Shown here one piece after another: positions 23,804-32,533 of a DNA stretch of 33,162 bases. The stretch's first letter is position 1. Every line of letters starts with the position of its first letter. The stretch is from DATFKA01 sp042095835 (GTDB lineage: Bacteria > Bacteroidota > Bacteroidia > Chitinophagales > Saprospiraceae), in contig JBELML010000063.1 of NCBI GenBank assembly GCA_042095835.1, forward strand, positions 1 through 33,162. Reading direction: 5' to 3'. Position numbers and translations under genes: made by a program. The notes beneath the pieces were generated by a model. That model ran no database searches, was not told where the DNA came from, and was given only the letters and a program-made list of their open reading frames with translations.

Positions 23804-25390
23804 ATGAACCAGATCGATCCAAGTATGTCCCTCGCCAGCCCTAGAGCGCACTACACTTTAAACGCACAGCAGAAAATAGGAGCTGCTTTGAGCGCCATTG
23901 GCCTCTTAGTACTACTAGTCGCTTTTTTAAATATCCGCCTACCTAATACCACCCTTTTTCTATGGTTATCGATGCTGGGTATTGGAGTGGGAACCATCAT
24001 CTTTGCGAGCGGTTCTTACCTGAATCTGCCCGAAGGCATCAAGAACAATGGCGTTTGGCTTCGCTCTTTTACCAACAAAGGACTCTGGGCTTGGGTATCA
24101 GGCATCGTGATTACTGGTTTCTATGTCTTACTTTATTGGTATCCCCAATACTTGGGACTCAATGGTGAAGGCGACAACGGTGGTATGATTGCACTTTTTG
24201 ATCCATTAAGTCGATTTTTAAGTGGCAATCCGGCGAGCCAATGGTTTATGTACGGTACACTTTATACAGTCTTGATTTTCTTTATGGGTATAAAATTCAT
24301 CTGGAAATATCGTCATAATCGCTATCAAATACTCCGGACGATATCCGTTATGTTTTTCCAGACAGGATTCGCCTTTATTATTCCTGAGCTACTAGCTCGA
24401 CTGAATGGTGATTGGCCTTATAACGACTTCAAAAACATGTGGCCATTGAACTATTATTTCTTCGATGGCTACCGTATTGAAGGGTATACCGCTTCTAGTT
24501 TTGGTTTATTCATGCTGATATTTGGCGTAGCGATGATCTTTCTGATCTCTCCTGCCTTGACCTATTTTTATGGTAAACGCTGGTATTGCTCTTGGGTCTG
24601 CGGCTGTGGAGGTTTAGCAGAAACTGCGGGAGATCCTTTCCGGCAATTATCTGATAAATCTTTAAAAGCCTGGCAAGTCGAGCGCTGGTTAATCCACGCG
24701 GTATTGGCCTTTTCTGTAATCATGACAGTGGGGGTCATCTATGGTTATCTGCATAATCACCCAGATGGTTATTGGGTAACTAAGGAAGTTTTTATGGGGA
24801 TGGTTTTCGTCCTATTAGCAGGCTTGGGCTTAGTCTTATGGTTTCGCCCAAATTATGTCAAAAGCCTTAGCAAGCAGACTAAATATATCATCTCAGGTAT
24901 TTTAGGCGCTATAGTTCTTTTCACACTTTTAGCTTATGTGACCGGCAATTCTAATGTCTTTTTCATTGGCAATTATCAATTGAGATCTTGGTATGGCTTT
25001 TTTATTGGTGCGGCATTTTCTGGTGTAGTTGGAGTCGGTTTTTATCCGTTAATGGGTAGCAGAGTTTGGTGTAGATTCGGCTGTCCGATGGCAGCGATTT
25101 TGGGTATTCAGCAGCGATTTTTCAGTCGCTTTCGCATCACCACCAACGGTAGTCAATGTATCTCCTGTGGCAACTGCTCCACTTATTGTGAGATGGGCAT
25201 CGATGTACGTTCCTATGCGCAAAAAGGTCAGGACATTGTGCGAGCTTCTTGTGTAGGATGTGGTATTTGTGCGGCCGTTTGCCCACGAGGTGTATTGCGC
25301 TTGGAAAATGGCAGTACGGACATCTCTACACGCACTACTGACTTGAGAGCGATCCACGTAACAGCTGAAGAAATAAAATTAGAGATGTAA
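23804..25390 (+). CDS. Polytopic membrane protein with two 4Fe-4S clusters (NosR/NapH/CcoG-like)
   Basis: The product is 528 residues with about ten membrane segments spread over residues 20-425. Cysteine motifs on its loops are CSWVCGC (about 263-269), CRFGCP (about 422-427) and, in the C-terminal ferredoxin domain, CISCGNCSTYC (about 452-462) and CVGCGICAAVCP (about 483-494). The CxxxC loops next to membrane helices and the 2[4Fe-4S] tail are typical of the NapH/NosR/CcoG group, which moves electrons across or along the membrane. The first loop has CxxxCGC where NapH has CxxxCP. It follows the FAD oxidoreductase by 74 nt. No nos, nap or ccoNOP gene is present, so the pathway cannot be named. 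Confidence 0.85.
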   Translation: MNQIDPSMSLASPRAHYTLNAQQKIGAALSAIGLLVLLVAFLNIRLPNTTLFLWLSMLGIGVGTIIFASGSYLNLPEGIKNNGVWLRSFTNKGLWAWVSGIVITGFYVLLYWYPQYLGLNGEGDNGGMIALFDPLSRFLSGNPASQWFMYGTLYTVLIFFMGIKFIWKYRHNRYQILRTISVMFFQTGFAFIIPELLARLNGDWPYNDFKNMWPLNYYFFDGYRIEGYTASSFGLFMLIFGVAMIFLISPALTYFYGKRWYCSWVCGCGGLAETAGDPFRQLSDKSLKAWQVERWLIHAVLAFSVIMTVGVIYGYLHNHPDGYWVTKEVFMGMVFVLLAGLGLVLWFRPNYVKSLSKQTKYIISGILGAIVLFTLLAYVTGNSNVFFIGNYQLRSWYGFFIGAAFSGVVGVGFYPLMGSRVWCRFGCPMAAILGIQQRFFSRFRITTNGSQCISCGNCSTYCEMGIDVRSYAQKGQDIVRASCVGCGICAAVCPRGVLRLENGSTDISTRTTDLRAIHVTAEEIKLEM

Positions 25391-25393
25391 GCA

Positions 25394-25425
25394 TTTAATA
25401 ATCATCCAAATGGATGATTATTAAA
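25394..25425. terminator. Bidirectional hairpin between convergent genes
   Basis: TTTAATAATCATCCA and TGGATGATTATTAAA form a perfect 15-bp stem around AA. It lies in the 37-bp gap between the Fe-S protein (ends 25390) and the minus-strand gene ending at 25428. It is AT-rich at both bases, fitting a terminator for both strands. Confidence 0.7.
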
Positions 25426-25427
25426 AT

Positions 25428-26075
25428 TTATTCCAGTAATTTCAACTTTTCTTTAAGGGCGCCTGCTTTATCCACAATATATTCGTAATGAGCCGTTTTC
25501 TGCTCAATGATCGTTTGGTAAATAATCAGCGTATTTTTGAAAACCAGGAGGTCTTCTTTATGCACCAATTCCATCACCGCTAAATCGGTATTAGAGACCA
25601 ACCAAGGGAGTACATTGTCAAAAAGGTATTCCGCTTGAATTTCATTTTTTGCAGTACATTCCATTACCGTACCATCGTAGAAATCACTTAAAGCTTCTTG
25701 GATATTTATATCTTCAATCAACTGTAATTTACCAGAAGATTTTATGGAATTGTAGATCGTATTATTGGGTATATAGTTTTCTAGCTGAATGGTCCCTGCT
25801 AGTAGGCCTTCGCTACCAGCAATATCGCCTAGCGTCAATAAACCAATGAGGCTATCAATGAGTTGATAGTGATTTTGATTCACAGGTACATGATAGTCTT
25901 CGTAAGCTTTAATATCAGCAGACAAATCATTGACCATGGCATTGACCAGCAAGGAGAGCTCTTTTTTAGAAGCCGCCTGCTTCGCTCGCTCGTTGACGTA
26001 GAAAGCCAGGTAAACACCTAGAATAACTGCCAAGAAATTGAAAAGATGATTGAGCCAATTGTATCGCTTTTTCAT
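25428..26075 (-). CDS. Single-pass membrane protein, DUF6090-like
   Basis: The product is about 215 residues: a basic N-terminus (MKKRYNWLNHLFN), one membrane segment ('FLAVILGVYLAFYVNERAKQ', about 12-31) and a helical soluble domain. The arrangement, including 'AVILGVYLAFYVNE' followed by a charged helix and 'LLVNAMVNDLSADIKAY', resembles the DUF6090 proteins frequent in Bacteroidota; their function is unknown. I start at the ATG at 26075, not the in-frame TTG at 26081. It has no evident operon partner: 79 nt or more separates it from the DUF1963 gene upstream. Confidence 0.7.
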   Translation of the reverse strand: MKKRYNWLNHLFNFLAVILGVYLAFYVNERAKQAASKKELSLLVNAMVNDLSADIKAYEDYHVPVNQNHYQLIDSLIGLLTLGDIAGSEGLLAGTIQLENYIPNNTIYNSIKSSGKLQLIEDINIQEALSDFYDGTVMECTAKNEIQAEYLFDNVLPWLVSNTDLAVMELVHKEDLLVFKNTLIIYQTIIEQKTAHYEYIVDKAGALKEKLKLLE

Positions 26076-26160
26076 AACCAAAAGATATTGGTGAATATTT
26101 CTTGCTGTTCAACCACGAATGATGGGTAGGTGTTCAAGAGTTTATGCTCGTACTCGCAGA

Positions 26161-26949
26161 TCAAGTGCATGCCCACCCAAAACCTAACTCATTTTGATCA
26201 ACTGGACTTTGAGTAAGATGACCAATACCTACATCTCCAAACATATACGGTAAGTTATCATTGGAAATAAGCTGAAATAATAACTCCATTTGGTCACCTG
26301 TCTTACGATCATTTGGATACTCTACACTTTGTATCCAATAGGGCCAACCAAAAAGCTTATCTGCTTCAACTGGCATGCCCATTTCCTTAGATTCCATCAA
26401 CTCAAAAACTTCATCCTCTATATCTAAATCTAAACCAATGAGATCATATTCCTCAAAATGTGGATAATCATCAACCGCTTGCCAAGCCACAATCTTCTTT
26501 TCGGCAAATACTTCCTCAATAGTAGGCACTATCTGAGCGCCCGGCCTTTCAATTTCCACTCGTCTACAATGAGCCCCTTTAGAAAAAGGAGAGAAAGCTC
26601 CCAATTCACTTTCGCAACCTTGACTACTTGTACAATAAAATAACTGAATAAGCCCTTCCTCCTTTTTTACTGGAAGTTCATCAAGATTCAACTGCAAGAA
26701 TAATTGCATATTTTGCTGACAATTGGGGCAAATTGGCCAATCATTCTCGTGCCTTAAGTAAGGAAAACCTCCGATCTTACTATCTGTAGAAAAAGTAGGA
26801 TCGTTTTCTTTTACAATGGGGAGATAAGCTACTCTTTTGTACTTTTCAAGTACTTCTAAGGTTTGCTTAAAAGCATCACCTAAGTTGTAAACAACTTGAC
26901 CTTGCTTTGAAGCCTTCGATTTTTTGAATAAATTTTTAAAGAATCTCAT
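26161..26949 (-). CDS. DUF1963 (YwqG-like) protein
   Basis: The product is about 262 residues. DUF1963 features are 'DSKIGGFPYLRHENDWPICPNCQQNM' (about 54-79), 'LFLQLNLDELPVKKEEGLIQLFYC', a mid-domain 'FGWPYWIQSVEYPND' and the closing 'MELLFQLISNDNLPYMFGDVGIGHL...ELGFGWACT'. The CPNC pair plus two later Cys (FYC...C) suggest zinc binding. The molecular function of DUF1963 is not established. I start at the ATG 1 nt after the glycosyltransferase stop (TAGAATG); a TTG at 26958 would overlap that gene. It is the last gene of the helicase-glycosyltransferase-DUF1963 operon. Confidence 0.85.
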   Translation of the reverse strand: MRFFKNLFKKSKASKQGQVVYNLGDAFKQTLEVLEKYKRVAYLPIVKENDPTFSTDSKIGGFPYLRHENDWPICPNCQQNMQLFLQLNLDELPVKKEEGLIQLFYCTSSQGCESELGAFSPFSKGAHCRRVEIERPGAQIVPTIEEVFAEKKIVAWQAVDDYPHFEEYDLIGLDLDIEDEVFELMESKEMGMPVEADKLFGWPYWIQSVEYPNDRKTGDQMELLFQLISNDNLPYMFGDVGIGHLTQSPVDQNELGFGWACT

Positions 26950-26950
26950 T

Positions 26951-28099
26951 CTATTCAATGCTTTTATTTTTTACTTTTTGAGCCACTTCTTCTAATTTTT
27001 CCTTTACTATTTCGGCCGTTCGCTGCCAAGAAAACCGCTGCCGTTGCAACCTACCTTTCTCTACAAGCTCCTGTCTCAACTGAGGCAATAAATACAAGTT
27101 TTGCATAGCTTGAGCAATCTCTTCTATGCACTCGGGATCAACCAACAGGGCAGCATCTCCTGCCACTTCTGGCATGGAACTTTTATTGGAGGTGATCACA
27201 GGCACCTCGCAGTACATGGCTTCTAAGATGGGGAAACCAAATCCTTCGAAGAGCGACACATAGGTCAAAGCTAAGGCTGAAGCCATCACCTTTCGTAACT
27301 CCTCCTCTGATAAGTATCCTAAAAATGTAATATCCGCGCGATGTACTGCTTGATCATAAGCCGACTTAATCGCTCCAGTTTGCCAAGCGAATCGACCACC
27401 AATGAGGAGTTTGGTCTTTGCTTTAGAGGATATTTTGAATTGGTCAAAAGCCTCAATAAGCCGATCTATATTCTTGCGTGGATGGATCGCTCCTAAATAG
27501 AAAAAATAATCTTCTCCTCCAGCGTATTGCTCTTTCGTTGCTCGCTGTACCTTTTCACTGATCGCCTGGAATGAACCGCGCAAGGCATTTGTCGCCACCG
27601 ATATTTTTTCAGCAGGGATGTCGTATTGTGCAATAATATCTTCTTTGACAAAATGAGAAACTGTCACGACATGATCTGCGCGCTGAAGATATTTGGGTAC
27701 GTATTTATTATAAAAACGTAGCGGCCATTTCGGCACCTGGCTGGGATAATGCACATGAGCAATATCGTGGCAAACCATCAGTGTAGGTACTTTTGACCTC
27801 AAGCTACAATAGCTATCTGGAGACAGCAAAACATCTACTTTATACTTGCCAAGGTAATAGGGCAAACTCCATTCAAACCAGATCCACCACAAGACAGGAT
27901 GCCGAGCTGGAGGAGAAACTACAACGCCCTGAACATTTTCACCAAACAAAAAAGCAGGATCAAAAGGACGATCAAAGAAAAAAACAAATTCATGTTCTGG
28001 ATGCGCAGCTACCAAAGCTCTACACAATTCGTAATTGTGCCAACCCAGGCCTTCTAATTTGCCTTTGATGAGAAACCGAGTATTGACACCTATACGCAT
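26951..28099 (-). CDS. Glycosyltransferase family 4 (GT-B fold)
   Basis: The product is about 382 residues. The N-terminal domain starts 'MRIGVNTRFLIKGKLEGLGWHNYELC', the acceptor-binding region of GT4 enzymes. The C-terminal domain has 'FFYLGAIHPRKNIDRLIEAFD' and the GT4 EX7E motif in 'EGFGFPILEAMYCEVPVITSNKSSMPEVAGDAALLVDP'. It probably transfers a sugar from a nucleotide donor to a glycan or lipid acceptor, but neither is known. The start is probably the ATG at 28099, just past the helicase stop (TAATATG); an ATG at 28108 overlapping it by 8 nt is also possible. No other glycan genes are adjacent, so its place behind a DNA helicase is odd. Confidence 0.88.
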   Translation of the reverse strand: MRIGVNTRFLIKGKLEGLGWHNYELCRALVAAHPEHEFVFFFDRPFDPAFLFGENVQGVVVSPPARHPVLWWIWFEWSLPYYLGKYKVDVLLSPDSYCSLRSKVPTLMVCHDIAHVHYPSQVPKWPLRFYNKYVPKYLQRADHVVTVSHFVKEDIIAQYDIPAEKISVATNALRGSFQAISEKVQRATKEQYAGGEDYFFYLGAIHPRKNIDRLIEAFDQFKISSKAKTKLLIGGRFAWQTGAIKSAYDQAVHRADITFLGYLSEEELRKVMASALALTYVSLFEGFGFPILEAMYCEVPVITSNKSSMPEVAGDAALLVDPECIEEIAQAMQNLYLLPQLRQELVEKGRLQRQRFSWQRTAEIVKEKLEEVAQKVKNKSIE

Positions 28100-28100
28100 A

Positions 28101-31100
28101 TTAATCATCCATTTCTTCTATAATTGGTTCTGCTATCTGCTCGGGTAATTGGTGGTTTTTCACAAAATTACACCAATGGCAATCGGGTTCATTACAGCCC
28201 TCATAAAAATCGTGTGCTTTGATTTTGGCATAAGTATCTTTGATTAAATCTCTTACGACTTGGGTATCATTTAATTCAAACTCAATTGACTTGGTGATAA
28301 AAGTCCCATTTTTATCTGGATCGAGGTAGGCGATTTCTGCACTTTTAGCGATGCGTCCTGTCTGATCGAAGTTTTCGTAGAGGAGTTTATAAAAAACTAA
28401 TTGCCGCCAATAAATACCTCCCAGTGGTTTACGCTCGGTAGGCCTGCGTAGTTTTTCCGCTCTATGACTCCCTGTTTTGTAGTCTACAATATGTACTTTC
28501 TGCTGCTTTCCAAACTCAAGTTTATCAATCGTCCCCGTCATTGGCACACCTTCAACTTCGGCAGTTCGGATAGTATATTCGACCACTACTCGCTTGTGCC
28601 AGCTTCCGTAATGCTGCTGGTAATATTGCTTGAGCAGGTGCCTTCCTTTTTCTAATCGCTGCAAATATGCATCTGGTGTAAAATACATCTGTAGTCGATC
28701 CATTTCCTGATCAAAATACTTGATGAAGACACGTTGTGCCGGAAATTGACGCGGTTTGGAGCGCTGCATATTTAGAAAAAGGCGTTGTAGCGCATTGTGC
28801 ATAGCCGTACCATAGGCTGCTGCCTCACTCATGAGACCTGGTGCTTTAACTACATAAGTGTAATAAAAACTCAATGGACAGCGTAGGTAGGTATTCATTG
28901 CTGAAATACTCAATTTGAAAGGATGCAGCAAGGCATCTATAGTCGCCTTATCTTGGGCAGGGATATAGACCTCTTCCTGGCTTTGAATCTGTAAAATCTG
29001 ACTTTTCATTAAGGTGGCCACATCAAGTTCTCGCTCCATGAAGGAAACTCCTTGGGCATCCATTAGCTCATCGACAAATAACGCTCTTTGCAAGGGTCGG
29101 TTTTTCTGGTCAAAACGAGCATAGCTGCATATCAGTTCTCGTTTTGCTCTGGTCATAGCTACGTAGAATAAGCGGCGTCTTGCTTCCAGTTCGTCAGCTT
29201 CTCCTGACAAGGTCAAGGTATCAGGCAAGGTAAACTGGAACCGACTTCCCCGCGATTGCGGCTCCCACTCTTTTTTGACTACATCTAGTAAAAAGACCTT
29301 TTCAAACTCCAAACCTTTGGCACTATGTGCGGTAATCAGTTGCACTCCTTTACGTATATCCAGGCCTGCATCAATCGGTAAAATGATCCGATTGCGCTGC
29401 ATTCGTTGGATGACTTTCAAGAGCTCCTCAATGGTTAAATTAGGCCGCTTGCGGTGTTCTTCTTTTACAAAATTCAGAAAAGACACCAGTAGTTGTACTT
29501 GCTCCAGCGCATGGTCCGCTTGTAAGTTATAGGCTAGAATGGGTAAGCGGTTGTACATCCTTTCCACGAAAGTGGGCAGACTGAAGTTGACGCTATCTTT
29601 TAAGAGCCCTTCCAATACTTTAGAAAAAGACAGAAAGCCATGCTGTGTTTGGATGGCTTTTCTCCAGGGTGCTTGTTGATCCCAAGCTACTGCCGCCCGA
29701 CTCAAACTCAAATCTGTAATGGCTTGGCTATCTAATTCTAAAAAGTCAAAATGCAGTATCTCAAACAATAAAGACTCCCCCGAAAATGCATGGCGAATCT
29801 CCAGATTAAAATATCGAAGCAGCTGTAGTATTTTCTGAATAAGCGGCGTATCCAAGACGTTAATGCGCCGACGAGTTTGGAAAGGAATACTTTGCTTTTG
29901 TAGCAACAATTTAAGTTGCTCTATCTGCTGATGCCGCGCATAAATGACCGCTACCTCTTCTAGCGGAAACCCCTGCTCCTGTGCCGCCTTGATAGATTCG
30001 ACAATGGCCACAATTTCCTGCTGCCGATTGGGAAACTCCTGCACTTGTATGGCCACCTGCTCCTCCCTACGGTCAGGATGACTCGCTTGTAAGACCTTTG
30101 CTATCGTTTTGCCCTCAATCTTATTGATGATCCGGAGTTGATTGCGATCGATCAACTGTCGACTCGCATCGAGGATATGCTGAGTAGATCGGTAGTTTTG
30201 TTCTAAAACTAATAATTGGATATGCTCCTGGTAACGCTCATAAATATCGGTCAGGTTCTTCAGTCGAGCCCCTTGAAACTCATAGATCGACTGATCATCA
30301 TCGCCTACAATGAATAAGTTCGGAATCTCCCAGTAGCTTGCAAGGTATTGGATCAATTCGTTTTGGGAGCCGTTGGTATCTTGGTATTCGTCCACTAAAA
30401 TATAGAGATACTGCTCCTGGTAATTTTGTAGTAGTGTTTTTTCTTTTTCAAAAGCACGAAGCACCCAAAGGATCATATCGCTATAATCGTAGCGCCGTGC
30501 ATCGAATTTAGCTTGCTCGTAGATGGGATACAGGTCTGCGGCAGCACGCAACTTATTCATCCGAATAATGGCATCCTCCACTTTCGCTTCTTTCAGATCG
30601 CCCTTTTGATTGGTTCCCGAGCGCCTTTGGTAAACAAAAGCCTTGTTGTTGGGCAAATCTTCAAGATAGAAGTCGATCTGCTGATGGATATACTCTACCG
30701 ACCAATCCTCCATTTTCATTTGCTGAAAAAGCTGGTACAGATGATTCTCATAGAAATATATGTCCGAAATACCCAGCCTTAAGGCATGGTCCATCGGTAA
30801 GCGATCCAGGATATTCCGAATCAGATCAATCCGATCCAGTTCGCTGAGTGGCTCCATATCCTGCTTTCCAAAAAGCTCCAGATTGTCTTGGATAATGGCA
30901 TTACAAAAGGAATGAAAAGTATTGATGTGTACCCGATGAGCCTCTGGTCCAATGAAGGTCAGCAAGCGATCGCGCATAGCGATTACGCCAGCATCGGTGA
31001 AAGTCAGACAAAGGATATTGTTCGGTTGGGCATCGGTTTCCAACAGTATGCGACCAATACGCGCGGCGAGGATATGTGTTTTACCTGTTCCTGGTCCAGC

Positions 31101-31220
31101 GACGACGAGTACTGGGCCATCGATTTGATCGACGGCTTGTTTTTGCACAGTATTGAGGCCTTCGAGGGTTGCTAGAAAGCGTTCGTTATAATCCTGTCTA
31201 TTCTGCTCTATTGGCGGCAT
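28101..31220 (-). CDS. UvrD/Rep-family helicase with C-terminal Fe-S PD-(D/E)XK nuclease
   Basis: The product is 1039 residues. Superfamily 1A helicase motifs: Q-motif region 'LNTVQKQAV' (22-30), Walker A AGPGTGKT (41-48), Walker B 'LVDEYQDTN', motif III 'VGDDDQSIYEFQGA', motif V 'TAHSAKGLEFEKVFL' and motif VI 'RRLFYVAMTRAKREL'. The C-terminal RecB-like nuclease has 'LRCPLSFYYTYV', 'GTAMHNALQRL', 'GTIDKLEF', 'VDYKTG' and 'WRQLVFYKLL'. The cysteine in LRCP plus the late CNEPDCHWC (Cx4CxxC) give four Cys as in AddB-type 4Fe-4S nucleases. It probably processes DNA ends. It is one polypeptide; no AddA/B or RecC partner is in the window. It heads an operon with a glycosyltransferase and a DUF1963 protein. 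Confidence 0.92.
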   Translation of the reverse strand: MPPIEQNRQDYNERFLATLEGLNTVQKQAVDQIDGPVLVVAGPGTGKTHILAARIGRILLETDAQPNNILCLTFTDAGVIAMRDRLLTFIGPEAHRVHINTFHSFCNAIIQDNLELFGKQDMEPLSELDRIDLIRNILDRLPMDHALRLGISDIYFYENHLYQLFQQMKMEDWSVEYIHQQIDFYLEDLPNNKAFVYQRRSGTNQKGDLKEAKVEDAIIRMNKLRAAADLYPIYEQAKFDARRYDYSDMILWVLRAFEKEKTLLQNYQEQYLYILVDEYQDTNGSQNELIQYLASYWEIPNLFIVGDDDQSIYEFQGARLKNLTDIYERYQEHIQLLVLEQNYRSTQHILDASRQLIDRNQLRIINKIEGKTIAKVLQASHPDRREEQVAIQVQEFPNRQQEIVAIVESIKAAQEQGFPLEEVAVIYARHQQIEQLKLLLQKQSIPFQTRRRINVLDTPLIQKILQLLRYFNLEIRHAFSGESLLFEILHFDFLELDSQAITDLSLSRAAVAWDQQAPWRKAIQTQHGFLSFSKVLEGLLKDSVNFSLPTFVERMYNRLPILAYNLQADHALEQVQLLVSFLNFVKEEHRKRPNLTIEELLKVIQRMQRNRIILPIDAGLDIRKGVQLITAHSAKGLEFEKVFLLDVVKKEWEPQSRGSRFQFTLPDTLTLSGEADELEARRRLFYVAMTRAKRELICSYARFDQKNRPLQRALFVDELMDAQGVSFMERELDVATLMKSQILQIQSQEEVYIPAQDKATIDALLHPFKLSISAMNTYLRCPLSFYYTYVVKAPGLMSEAAAYGTAMHNALQRLFLNMQRSKPRQFPAQRVFIKYFDQEMDRLQMYFTPDAYLQRLEKGRHLLKQYYQQHYGSWHKRVVVEYTIRTAEVEGVPMTGTIDKLEFGKQQKVHIVDYKTGSHRAEKLRRPTERKPLGGIYWRQLVFYKLLYENFDQTGRIAKSAEIAYLDPDKNGTFITKSIEFELNDTQVVRDLIKDTYAKIKAHDFYEGCNEPDCHWCNFVKNHQLPEQIAEPIIEEMDD

Positions 31221-31351
31221 GAGGAATGCCTTTTAGTGGTTTTCAATATTCCTCAATGATACAATGTTTGGGTGGAAAACGGAAGTATATTTATACTATT
31301 CAAGCAACTTGAGAAAAGCTGAGGATGAAATCACATTAACTTTTGGAAAAT

Positions 31352-31585
31352 CTACAGATGACAATCCGTTCTCATGTGCGCTTCCGACCACTCTTTCATA
31401 GTATCTTCTGTCCACCCTTGTTGATCCCAGAGTTTGTCCATTTCTGCTGTTGCTTTATCAGCAAAATAGTTGGCCAATAAGCTTTTTATTTCAAGGAGCT
31501 GTTCTTCTTCGAGATCATAACTGAAGACTCGTAATAGCTCTAGCTGTAAATTTGTTAATGATCCTACCTGCTGCGTCATAACCAT
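31352..31585 (-). CDS. Small antitoxin-like protein without a toxin neighbour
   Basis: The product is about 77 residues (83 if translated from the ATG at 31603; MTQQ at 31579 is also possible). The pattern 'SLTNLQLELLRVFSYDLEEEQLLEIKSLLANYFADKATAEMDKLWDQQGWTEDTMKEW' resembles small helical proteins that in cyanobacteria and Bacteroidota are usually encoded just upstream of PIN-domain (VapC-like) toxins. No PIN gene follows here: 131 nt of non-coding DNA leads to the helicase. It starts 19-43 nt after the Crp/Fnr regulator gene, so it is probably co-transcribed with it. The antitoxin assignment is inferred from family pattern. Confidence 0.6.
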   Translation of the reverse strand: MVMTQQVGSLTNLQLELLRVFSYDLEEEQLLEIKSLLANYFADKATAEMDKLWDQQGWTEDTMKEWSEAHMRTDCHL

Positions 31586-31622
31586 CTTTTTTACAAAACA
31601 CATTTATATCAAAGGGAGTTCC

Positions 31623-32327
31623 TCAAGAAGCAACCGGAATCTCTGCCTCTGCGGCCAAAGCATCCATATCGCGGACGAGCATTCTACGGCGATTGAAAGT
31701 CAGTAGGTTTTTATTTCTCAATTCGTTGAGAATGGTCGTTACGGTTTGGCGAGAAGTAGCCGTTAGGTTGGCAATCTCCTGATGGGTCATAAACCTTCGT
31801 ACCAGCATCTCATAACCTACCCGCTGTCCTTTATTTTTGGCCAAATTATACAAGAACTCTATAATCCGAGTACGAGAATCTTTGAATACTAGCGACTCCA
31901 GGCGCTGTTCCATTTCCAGCATTCGAGAACCCATAATCTTCATCAAGAAGAGGTTCAGACCATTATGCTCTCGCATGAGGCTTTTCATCTCAGGTACCGT
32001 GAGTACACAGACGGTGGTCTCCTCCATAGCATAGGCGAAGTCACGGCGTTTGCTTTCGCCCACTAATGCTAACTCTCCGAATACTTCACCAGCGGTTAAA
32101 ATTGCTTTGGTGATTTCTTTACCTGTTTCGCCATAAGTGCCTATTTTGACGCGACCTTCAGTGAGGAAGAAAATGCGATCAGCTGATTCCTCTGGCAAGA
32201 AGATATATTCTCCTTTTTTATAGATTTTGTGGGCGTGATGCTCGAGGGCACCGGCACCAATTTTCTTAGGACAAAAGATACCCGTCACATCAATATTCTC
32301 CAGGTACCATAAAGATTTTTCGCTCAT
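31623..32327 (-). CDS. Crp/Fnr-family transcriptional regulator
   Basis: The product is 234 residues. A cyclic-nucleotide-binding-like beta-barrel (about 30-115, 'IFLPEESADRIFFLTEGRVKIGTYGETGKEI', 'GEVFGELALVGESKRRDFAYA') is followed by a dimerisation helix and a winged helix-turn-helix (181-203, 'THQEIANLTATSRQTVTTI'). FNR-type Fe-S cysteines are absent (only Cys19 and Cys107), and the CRP cAMP-contact Arg-Ser pair is not kept, so the signal is unknown. In the recognition helix the CRP glutamate is replaced by Gln (SRQTV), so the target differs from TGTGA. A TGTCC-N6-GGACA site occurs in front of the oxidoreductase operon and GGACA/TGTCC half-sites occur upstream of its own gene. Confidence 0.92.
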   Translation of the reverse strand: MSEKSLWYLENIDVTGIFCPKKIGAGALEHHAHKIYKKGEYIFLPEESADRIFFLTEGRVKIGTYGETGKEITKAILTAGEVFGELALVGESKRRDFAYAMEETTVCVLTVPEMKSLMREHNGLNLFLMKIMGSRMLEMEQRLESLVFKDSRTRIIEFLYNLAKNKGQRVGYEMLVRRFMTHQEIANLTATSRQTVTTILNELRNKNLLTFNRRRMLVRDMDALAAEAEIPVAS

Positions 32328-32349
32328 AATGTTGGCTTTTTAGGAAACT

Positions 32350-32475
32350 AGGTCCAAATGACCAGACCTCTTGTATGTGTAATCAGCAACTAAACGTTTT
32401 AGAAAAATAGCGAGTTTTAAAGGCTTGGCAGAATTTAGTCCAGTTTTAGGACAATACTTGGTCTACTGTCCTCTG
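32350..32475. promoter_or_regulatory. Cluster of GGTC/GGAC inverted half-sites upstream of the Crp/Fnr gene
   Basis: AGGTC-N10-GACCT (32350-32354/32365-32369) lies close to the gene. Further upstream are AGTCC-N7-GGACA (32437-32453) and GGACA-N19-like TGTCC spacing to 32467-32471. They may form an autoregulatory region; the 5-6-5 geometry is not exact here. No TAnnTTTG element was found in this gap. Confidence 0.3.
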
Positions 32476-32482
32476 GCTTACA

Positions 32483-32517
32483 GCCATTTATTAAAAAAGT
32501 CTTAATGGCATTTTTTT
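32483..32517 (+). terminator. Plus-strand terminator-like hairpin between crp and dnaX
   Basis: GCCATT (32483-32488) and AATGGC (32504-32509) form a 6-bp stem with a 15-nt loop, followed by A then seven T. It is oriented as an intrinsic terminator for plus-strand transcription, although neighbouring genes are all on the minus strand. Confidence 0.4.
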
Positions 32518-32533
32518 CAGGCAACCCTACTTT

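Noticed and set aside
25468..25476. Second DnaA box TTATCCACA
   Set aside because: It lies inside a coding sequence, isolated from other boxes and from replication genes.
26459..26467. Third DnaA box TGTGGATAA
   Set aside because: Inside the DUF1963 coding sequence with no cluster; probably chance.
30888..31175. 95-residue plus-strand ORF
   Set aside because: Shadow of the helicase gene, whose motifs are clearly encoded on the minus strand.
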